Positions 1 through 4,546 of a DNA stretch of 6,238 nucleotides are shown here, one piece after another (the first letter of the stretch is position 1; every line of letters begins with the position of its first letter). The notes beneath the pieces are model-generated. The model searched no databases. It was not told where the DNA came from and saw only the letters and a program-made list of their open reading frames with translations. The translations under genes were made by a program, and so were the position numbers. The stretch comes from Caryophanales bacterium UBA5729 (GTDB taxonomy: Bacteria > Bacillota_I > Bacilli_A > Izemoplasmatales > Hujiaoplasmataceae): NCBI GenBank assembly GCA_002419505.1, contig DIGF01000014.1, forward strand, positions 6,915 to 13,152, given 5' to 3'.

Positions 1-155
1 AGTTCAATATCAAATTTTGATTGGATTCTAAAAACTTTTTTATATTCGGTTTGCAAGTCTTTGACAATAAAAAATGATGCAACAGTAATAATTATTGTCA
101 GCACGCCGACGAAAATAAGAATATCAACGAAAATACTTAAAAATGATAGAAACAT
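1..155 (-). CDS. Small membrane protein of unknown function (N-terminal part only)
   Basis: I do not recognise this gene. It opens with ATG at 155-153 and stays open to the window edge, giving 51 full codons, so the C-terminus is missing. Residues 3-30 are almost entirely hydrophobic (FLSFLSIFVDIL, then IFVGVLTIIITVASFFIV) and should form one membrane helix or an uncleaved signal anchor. A polar, Lys/Glu/Gln-rich stretch follows (KDLQTEYKKVFRIQSKFDIEL) that looks like the start of a helical or coiled-coil region. The ATG follows the metK stop codon with no gap, and an AAGGA ribosome-binding motif lies inside the last metK codons, so it is probably co-transcribed and translationally coupled with metK. 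One membrane helix followed by a charged helix recalls LemA-like or other bitopic proteins, but the resemblance is too weak to name a family. That it is real coding sequence is supported by the start context and composition. Confidence 0.6.
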   Translation of the reverse strand, partial: MFLSFLSIFVDILIFVGVLTIIITVASFFIVKDLQTEYKKVFRIQSKFDIE

Positions 156-1322
156 CTACTTCACATCCTTCGGTAAATATTCTTTAAAAACAGCTACCAT
201 ATCTAATTTTTCCCAAGGCAACTCAATATCATCACGACCAAAGTGTCCATAAGCAGCAACTTGTCTATAGATTGGCCTTCTTAAATCCAATTTCTCGATA
301 ATAGCTTTCGGTCTCAAATCAAAATGATTGTTAATAATTTCTAGCAACTTATTTTCCGGCAATTTGTTAGTACCAAAAGTATCAATTCCCAAACTTAGTG
401 GTTCGGCCTCACCAATTGCATAGGCAATCTGTAATTCAACTTCATCAGCTAGTCCGCTTGCGACGAGATTTTTGGCGATATAACGCATCATGTAAGCTGC
501 TGAACGATCCACCTTAGAAGGATCTTTTCCAGAAAACGCGCCACCGCCATGATGTGCTCTTCCGCCATAAGTATCAACGATGATTTTTCTTCCAGTTAAA
601 CCTGAGTCTCCTGAAGGTCCTCCAACCACAAATCTTCCGGTTGGATTGATATGAATTTTAGTTTTATCAGTTAAATAGGTTTCAGGAATTACTGGTTTGA
701 TAACATATTTAATTAAATCTTCTCTAATTTTTTCTTGTGAAATTTCCGGTGCATGTTGGCTGGAAATTAGAATATGAGTAAAATAGTCGCATTCGCCATT
801 ATCTTTATAAAGCGCAGTAACTTGTGTTTTTCCATCAGGTCTTAGGTAACTTAAGGTTCCATTTTTTCTAACCTTAGCTAGTTGAAATGCTAGTTTATTT
901 GCAAAGTGATGGGTTAAAGGCATAAAGGTTTCGGTTTGGTTAACAGCATAACCGAACATCATTCCTTGATCTCCAGCGCCAAGTTCTTTATTATTTGCTT
1001 CATTAACGCCAAGAGCGATATCGGGAGATTGTTCGTTAATGCATACTAAGACTGCTAGATTTTCAGCATCAAAACCATATTTGCCTCGATCATAACCAAT
1101 ATTAGCGACAGTATCTCTGATGATTTTTTGCATATCGACATAGGTTTCCGTAGTGATTTCACCGGTAACCAATACTAAACCTGTAGAAACCACAGTTTCT
1201 ACAGCTACTCTTGCGTATTTATCTTCAGTTAATATTGCGTCTAGAATTGCGTCAGAGATCTGATCGCAAATCTTATCTGGATGTCCTTCAGTAACTGACT
1301 CTGAAGTAAAGTATTTATACAT
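156..1322 (-). CDS. metK: S-adenosylmethionine synthetase (methionine adenosyltransferase)
   Basis: This cytosolic enzyme makes S-adenosylmethionine from methionine and ATP, releasing phosphate and pyrophosphate; it supplies the cell's methyl donor. The protein is 388 residues, the usual bacterial length, and complete. Family signatures visible: GHPDK at residues 13-17 (ATP/methionine site, with His14 and Asp16), GAGDQGMMFGYA at 115-126, DGKTQVT at 163-169, GRKIIVDTYGG at 244-254, and the glycine-rich phosphate loop GGGAFSGKDPSKVDRSAAY at 259-277. The C-terminal AAYGHFGR (356-363) also fits. No key residue appears missing. The ATG start is supported by an AGGAG site six bases upstream. That site overlaps the stop codon of the preceding membrane-protein gene, so metK appears to be translated by coupling rather than from its own leader. 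The next gene begins immediately after the metK TAG stop. Confidence 0.98.
   Translation of the reverse strand: MYKYFTSESVTEGHPDKICDQISDAILDAILTEDKYARVAVETVVSTGLVLVTGEITTETYVDMQKIIRDTVANIGYDRGKYGFDAENLAVLVCINEQSPDIALGVNEANNKELGAGDQGMMFGYAVNQTETFMPLTHHFANKLAFQLAKVRKNGTLSYLRPDGKTQVTALYKDNGECDYFTHILISSQHAPEISQEKIREDLIKYVIKPVIPETYLTDKTKIHINPTGRFVVGGPSGDSGLTGRKIIVDTYGGRAHHGGGAFSGKDPSKVDRSAAYMMRYIAKNLVASGLADEVELQIAYAIGEAEPLSLGIDTFGTNKLPENKLLEIINNHFDLRPKAIIEKLDLRRPIYRQVAAYGHFGRDDIELPWEKLDMVAVFKEYLPKDVK
166..170 (-). promoter_or_regulatory. Probable ribosome binding site of the orf downstream of metK
   Basis: On the minus strand the bases read AAGGA, 10 bases before the ATG at 155. The site lies inside the final codons of metK (Lys-Asp-Val-Lys-stop). 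The spacing is slightly long and the motif modest, so initiation may also depend on ribosomes that have just terminated on metK. Confidence 0.45.
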
Positions 1323-1328
1323 TTGGCA

Positions 1329-1333
1329 CTCCT
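1329..1333 (-). promoter_or_regulatory. metK ribosome binding site overlapping the upstream stop codon
   Basis: The minus strand reads TAGGAGTGCCAAATG. The AGGAG lies six bases before the metK ATG, and its first two bases are the last two bases of the TAG stop of the HD-like gene. This geometry fixes the metK start and favours translational coupling. It leaves no space for a metK-specific promoter or leader outside the preceding coding region. Confidence 0.8.
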
Positions 1334-2930
1334 ATTCTTTTGCAAGTTGATAGTAGATAGACTCAAAGTCATCTGCGTATTTAACAAATCTATCAACAAT
1401 TTGAGGATCAAAATATGGATAAAACTCTAAACGAATTAGATCAATAGCTCTTTGGTGCTTAAGCTCGCGTTTATAGTTTCTTGGTTGTCTAAGAATTTCA
1501 TAAATATTACTTAAAAGAATAACCTGTGACTCACGGTTATTTTGTATTCCATTCATCTCTTTGATGAAATCAGCGTTTACAGTTTTTTCAAAATGAGCTC
1601 TGACAATATCTTCAGCTTTTTTATCTAATTGAAGTCTTTTAATTATAACTGAACCGATAATGGTTTTTTCTCTGATCTTATGGTAATCAACTTCATTTAG
1701 ATGGTCTTTTGATTCAAACTCTTCAGTATTCAAAATACCTTGCTTATTAACATGAATTAAAGAGTAATCGAAAATCTCTTGGCAAAGCTTAGAAGAATAG
1801 CCTAGGAAATTACCTAACTTTGCTGCCATCTCAGCGACTCTTTTTGAAGCAAAAACATAATTTTGTTCAACATGTTCTTCGCCTCTTTGTTTGTATACTG
1901 AGATAACATCAAAGACATCGGATACAACAGATTTAAAATCTTTTTCCATGGCTTGACGCTTGAGCAATTCCGATTTTCTTTTAATGTTTATGTCTTCAGA
2001 GATTTTAACTGTGGAATATAGTCCAATCATGAAAATTGCCAGAACTAAGGTTCTTAAGAAAATATCAATTAAAACCGCTCCGTTATTATTAATCAAGAAA
2101 TCCCAAAGGTTTTGAAAATTATCAGCGTAGGCATATAGCGGATACAAAACGATAACATGAATAATCGTCATTACGATAATGGTAACTTTAAAAACTACAT
2201 TGAGCAATTTCGGGTCTTGATAAAGTGCAATAACAACCAAAGCAAAATAGATTAAAGAATAACCAGCTTGAGTGATTGAAAAGAATCCGCCTTCCAGAGA
2301 GTCTCCCAAAGTTAATCTCAGTTTGATATAAACTGTAACTGCCATCATCAGGATATATATCCCGCTGATATACTCTGCCATTTGTTGTTTTTGGAGAGTC
2401 ATTGGTTTTTCCATAGTTATTTTTTTTACTGCTCTATCCGTAAAAAACATCACTAAGAAGATCACAAAAGTTACAATGAGATTGACGCTTCTATTTAATC
2501 CGGATGAACCGATTAAAGTGAATAACAGAAAAACGATGTTGGTTATAAAAATTATATTTCGAATTACGCGATTTTTTCTGTATAAAACCGAAGTTTCATC
2601 AAGAATATCAATTCCCGCTTCAAAACTAAAACGCTTAATAAAAAAATCAGTGATTTTAGTCCATAATCTTGACTTTCTTGCTTTGCCACTCGCTTCTAAG
2701 TGTTGTTGATTAACAGCGACTTTGTTTTCGTCAAACTTGTTTTTTAAAGCTGTAATTCGGAAAAAATCCACTAACTTTTCAATAAATCCTTTTTTCTTAG
2801 GTTTTTTTGAGGCAACATTATCAAAGTAATCGTTTATTGGTTTTGTACCTAAACTATTGATATCTTTATTCTTCTTTGAAGTATCGTTTTTGCGAAAAAA
2901 TTCATCTAAAGTCTTTTCTCGATTATCCAA
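1332..2930 (-). CDS. Six-helix membrane protein with degenerate HD-GYP-like C-terminal domain
   Basis: A 532-residue protein in three parts. Residues 1-115 are a charged, Lys/Asp-rich cytoplasmic head. About six membrane helices follow, at roughly 123-141, 148-164, 187-204, 220-237, 245-265 and 284-305. After a charged linker (308-335), residues about 355-520 follow the HD-GYP phosphodiesterase pattern: SKRVAEMA, SLIH, then YEILRQPRNYK and FDPQIVDRF, which match the conserved RPYK and FDPxxVxxF tail. The catalytic ligands are mostly gone: Ala361 replaces the first His, His393 has no partner Asp, Lys422 replaces the KHP His, the HHE motif is His446-Phe447-Glu448, GYP reads DFI, and Asn475 replaces the late Asp. 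Family knowledge says these bind metals, so I infer a non-catalytic sensor or scaffold, not an active c-di-GMP or c-di-AMP hydrolase. The TTG start is forced by an in-frame TGA directly upstream. The gene lies 37 bases after pgpA and overlaps the metK ribosome site. Confidence 0.85.
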   Translation of the reverse strand: MDNREKTLDEFFRKNDTSKKNKDINSLGTKPINDYFDNVASKKPKKKGFIEKLVDFFRITALKNKFDENKVAVNQQHLEASGKARKSRLWTKITDFFIKRFSFEAGIDILDETSVLYRKNRVIRNIIFITNIVFLLFTLIGSSGLNRSVNLIVTFVIFLVMFFTDRAVKKITMEKPMTLQKQQMAEYISGIYILMMAVTVYIKLRLTLGDSLEGGFFSITQAGYSLIYFALVVIALYQDPKLLNVVFKVTIIVMTIIHVIVLYPLYAYADNFQNLWDFLINNNGAVLIDIFLRTLVLAIFMIGLYSTVKISEDINIKRKSELLKRQAMEKDFKSVVSDVFDVISVYKQRGEEHVEQNYVFASKRVAEMAAKLGNFLGYSSKLCQEIFDYSLIHVNKQGILNTEEFESKDHLNEVDYHKIREKTIIGSVIIKRLQLDKKAEDIVRAHFEKTVNADFIKEMNGIQNNRESQVILLSNIYEILRQPRNYKRELKHQRAIDLIRLEFYPYFDPQIVDRFVKYADDFESIYYQLAKE

Positions 2931-2935
2931 TCATG

Positions 2936-2943
2936 TCACCCCC
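2936..2943 (-). promoter_or_regulatory. Strong ribosome binding site that selects a TTG start
   Basis: The minus strand carries GGGGGTGA, a one-mismatch match to the consensus GGAGGTGA, five bases before TTG at 2930. An ATG at 2934-2932 lies only one base after the site, is out of frame, and reads Met-Ile-Gly-stop. The codon just before the TTG in the gene's own frame is TGA. TTG is therefore the only start compatible with the site and the full-length protein. Confidence 0.75.
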
Positions 2944-2967
2944 TTTTTTATATATTTTCTTATTTAA

Positions 2968-3528
2968 TTAAAACAAACGTGGTTCTTCAACAACGCTTGG
3001 GTCTTTCCTAGCTGCATTTTCATTTTCAATTTGGGCTACTCTTGTAGAAGCAGCTGCCGCAACTGCACCAACAATATCATCCATGAAGGTATGGCAAGCT
3101 TTTTTATCGCCTTTACCGTCATCATTTAACTTTGATACTATTCCTGGTTTATTAACATCAATGTCTCCAAAATTAGTTTTACCGATAGTTCCATAAAGAC
3201 CGGCTAATTCAATTCCAAATAACTCGTCAATTCCGAACATGCCTAAATCCGTTTCAAGGATTGATTGAATCGGACCTTGAAATGCTTTTTCTTCAGTTAA
3301 TCTATCAATTTCGGCTCCTAGTTGGAGAATGTGAAACACATCGCGAAGCGAGAGGATTTTTTCTACCGAATCTAAACATTCTTGATAAGAAATCTTATCA
3401 TTCCATTTTGATTGTTGGAGAAAAGCAATCTCTGCTATCTGATCAACTTTAACTCCTCTTTTATTAAGTGTTTCAATATTCATTTGTAACATTTCTTCTC
3501 TTGAAAAAAGATTTCGATCTCTATTCAT
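2968..3528 (-). CDS. pgpA: Phosphatidylglycerophosphatase A family protein, YutG/LtrC type
   Basis: A 186-residue soluble protein that I recognise as the Gram-positive PgpA branch typified by B. subtilis YutG. The family is annotated as removing phosphate from phosphatidylglycerol phosphate to give phosphatidylglycerol; in the YutG branch this role rests largely on homology. Matching features are the N-terminal helical part (LNKRGVKVDQIAEIAF at about 21-36), MFGIDELFGIELAGLYGTIG at 97-116, the FGDIDVNKPGI segment at 120-130, SKLND at 132-136, and the signature HTFMDDIVGAVAAAASTRVA at 146-165 with the acidic pair Asp150-Asp151. No membrane helix is evident, unlike E. coli PgpA. It ends in a charged tail of about 20 residues (ENENAARKDPSVVEEPRLF), slightly longer than I expect for the family. 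The ATG at 3528 is preferred over a GTG three codons earlier, because that GTG is part of the GAGGTG ribosome site. It probably heads a unit with the membrane gene and metK. Confidence 0.87.
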   Translation of the reverse strand: MNRDRNLFSREEMLQMNIETLNKRGVKVDQIAEIAFLQQSKWNDKISYQECLDSVEKILSLRDVFHILQLGAEIDRLTEEKAFQGPIQSILETDLGMFGIDELFGIELAGLYGTIGKTNFGDIDVNKPGIVSKLNDDGKGDKKACHTFMDDIVGAVAAAASTRVAQIENENAARKDPSVVEEPRLF

Positions 3529-3534
3529 TTCTTT

Positions 3535-3540
3535 CACCTC
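3535..3540 (-). promoter_or_regulatory. Ribosome binding site deciding the pgpA start
   Basis: The minus strand reads GAGGTGAAAGAAATG. GAGGTG lies six bases before ATG 3528-3526. The in-frame GTG at 3537-3535, which would give a protein three residues longer, is the ribosome site itself and so is an unlikely start. Confidence 0.8.
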
Positions 3541-3572
3541 ATTTTAAAGATTGTGAATACTATACTAACAAG

Positions 3573-3589
3573 ATATTATAGCATAATAT
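3573..3589. repeat. Inverted repeat covering the putative -10 box
   Basis: Perfect 7-base arms, ATATTAT (3573-3579) and ATAATAT (3583-3589), flank the three-base loop AGC. One arm holds most of the TATAAT of the predicted pgpA promoter. The arms contain only A and T, so this is too weak for a terminator. It could be an operator half-site pair or simply a result of composition. Confidence 0.4.
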
Positions 3590-3603
3590 TTCTAGTTTAT
3601 AAA
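3575..3603 (-). promoter_or_regulatory. Putative sigma-A type promoter with extended -10, ahead of pgpA
   Basis: In the 68 bases between the fmt stop and the pgpA ATG, the minus strand has a perfect TATAAT (3580-3575) preceded by TGC, giving the extended -10 TGCTATAAT. With a 17-base spacer the -35 hexamer is TTTATA (3603-3598), a weak 4-of-6 match that reaches into the last fmt codons. The -10 lies about 47 bases upstream of the pgpA ATG, so transcripts would have a short leader. The region is very AT-rich, so a chance match is possible. It would drive pgpA, the HD-like gene, metK and the orf after it. Confidence 0.55.
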
Positions 3604-3607
3604 CTAG
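3592..3607. repeat. Perfect 16-base palindrome across the fmt stop codon
   Basis: CTAGTTTATAAACTAG is identical to its reverse complement. It covers the last codons and TAA stop of fmt and contains the proposed -35 hexamer of the pgpA promoter. It has no GC-rich stem, no loop and no following T-run, so it does not look like an intrinsic terminator. A binding site for a dimeric regulator is possible; part of it is constrained by coding sequence (Thr-Ser-Leu-stop). Confidence 0.5.
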
Positions 3608-4535
3608 TCTTTATAATCTGGCCGACAAAAAATAGAGTTTTCCCAATCCCATTCATGAATGAATTGATGTCCATTTGCTTTTTTCCTTCAATTTGGAGGG
3701 TTTTGAGCGTTAAAATTCCTGAACTAGTTTGAATATGAACGCCATCTTTATCAACCTTGACGACTTCTCCCGGAGTATTGCTGAGACTAAAGTCACTATA
3801 GCTGGTTTCGTAAATCTTGATTTTTTTCCCGTCGAGATATATTTCGGCTATCGGCCAAGGATTCATTCCTCTTATTTGATTATGGATTGTTTTTGCGCTT
3901 CTGTTAAAGTTGATAAGTAAGTCATTCTTTTTAAAATTATAGGCATAAGTGACTAGACTTTCGTCTTGAGGTAGGGGTGTGATTTCATTCGCCAACAGTT
4001 TTTCTAGAGTTTCAAGTAAAAGTTCTTTGCCTAGGATAGACAGTTTCTTTTCTAAGGTTTTAACATTGTCGTTTTCATTGATGCTACAAGAAATTTGTGA
4101 TAGGATATAACCGCTGTCTAAAGCCTTTTCCATATACATTATCGTAACGCCTGTTTCCGTTTCGCCATCGATGATAGCCTTGTGCATAGGTGAACCTCCC
4201 CGATACTTTGGCAACAAGGATGCATGGACGTTAATCGCTTGATATTTTGCGTGATAAAGAATATTTTCCGGTATTTTCTGACCATAGGCAGCCACAATTA
4301 TAAAATCAAAATCTGACTTGATTATTCTTGTATAATCTTTCTTAATTGAGATTGGTTGGAATAGTTTAATTCCTAATTCCAAAGCTTTATTTTTTACTGG
4401 CGTTCCCCCAAGAACTTGTTTTCTCCCTACAGGTTTATCCGGTTGTGTAACCACTAAGTTAACTCCATATTTTTCATGGAGACCTTCAAGAATCGGTACG
4501 GCAAAATCCATACTTCCCATAAAACATATTTTCAT
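3597..4535 (-). CDS. fmt: Methionyl-tRNA formyltransferase
   Basis: This cytosolic enzyme transfers a formyl group from 10-formyltetrahydrofolate to the methionine on initiator tRNA, the bacterial mark for starting translation. With the ATG at 4535 the protein is 312 residues, normal for the family. The N-terminal Rossmann-like catalytic domain begins MKICFMGSMDFAVPIL, followed by QPDKPVGRKQ (31-40), the loop that contacts the tRNA acceptor stem. INVHASLLPKYRGGSP at 101-116 supplies catalytic Asn102 and His104; Asp140 in ALDSGYIL completes the triad. After LVTYA and the NPWP motif comes the C-terminal OB-like tRNA-binding domain. The usual MGTPDF reads MGSMDF here, a mild variation. A GTG three codons upstream is in frame but lies within the AGGTGG ribosome site, so I chose the ATG. 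The gene follows priA directly. The peptide deformylase gene def, often beside fmt in Firmicutes, is not in this window. Confidence 0.96.
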   Translation of the reverse strand: MKICFMGSMDFAVPILEGLHEKYGVNLVVTQPDKPVGRKQVLGGTPVKNKALELGIKLFQPISIKKDYTRIIKSDFDFIIVAAYGQKIPENILYHAKYQAINVHASLLPKYRGGSPMHKAIIDGETETGVTIMYMEKALDSGYILSQISCSINENDNVKTLEKKLSILGKELLLETLEKLLANEITPLPQDESLVTYAYNFKKNDLLINFNRSAKTIHNQIRGMNPWPIAEIYLDGKKIKIYETSYSDFSLSNTPGEVVKVDKDGVHIQTSSGILTLKTLQIEGKKQMDINSFMNGIGKTLFFVGQIIKTSL

Positions 4536-4540
4536 CATTT

Positions 4541-4546
4541 CCACCT
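4541..4546 (-). promoter_or_regulatory. fmt ribosome binding site overlapping the priA stop
   Basis: The minus strand reads GGGTAGGTGGAAATGATG. AGGTGG lies five bases before the second ATG (4535) and two bases before the first (4538), favouring the second, which also matches the typical Fmt N-terminus. The priA TAG stop (4547-4545) supplies the first two bases of the site, so fmt translation is probably coupled to priA. Confidence 0.8.

Noticed and set aside
61..252. Plus-strand open frame of 63 codons
   Set aside because: It runs antisense through metK and the orf after it, both well supported; no ribosome site or recognisable protein.
1323..1500. SAM (S-box) riboswitch upstream of metK
   Set aside because: This stretch encodes the conserved end of the HD-like protein and leaves eight non-stop bases before metK; no leader can be accommodated.
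2476..2709. Plus-strand open frame of 77 codons
   Set aside because: Antisense shadow inside the membrane-protein gene, with composition expected from the reverse of hydrophobic codons.
1332..2930. PgpH-type (7TM-HD) c-di-AMP phosphodiesterase
   Set aside because: It lacks the large extracellular N-terminal domain, and the C-terminal pattern (RNYK, FDPQIVDRF) fits HD-GYP better, with the catalytic residues absent.
3535..3537. GTG as the pgpA start
   Set aside because: It is the end of the GAGGTG ribosome site itself; ATG 3528 has six-base spacing.
3590..3612. Intrinsic terminator after fmt
   Set aside because: The palindrome there is AT-rich with no loop and no T-run downstream on the minus strand; it would not form a stable terminator hairpin.
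4536..4544. GTG 4544 or ATG 4538 as the fmt start
   Set aside because: The GTG is part of the AGGTGG ribosome site and ATG 4538 is only two bases from it; ATG 4535 has proper spacing and gives the typical Fmt N-terminus.
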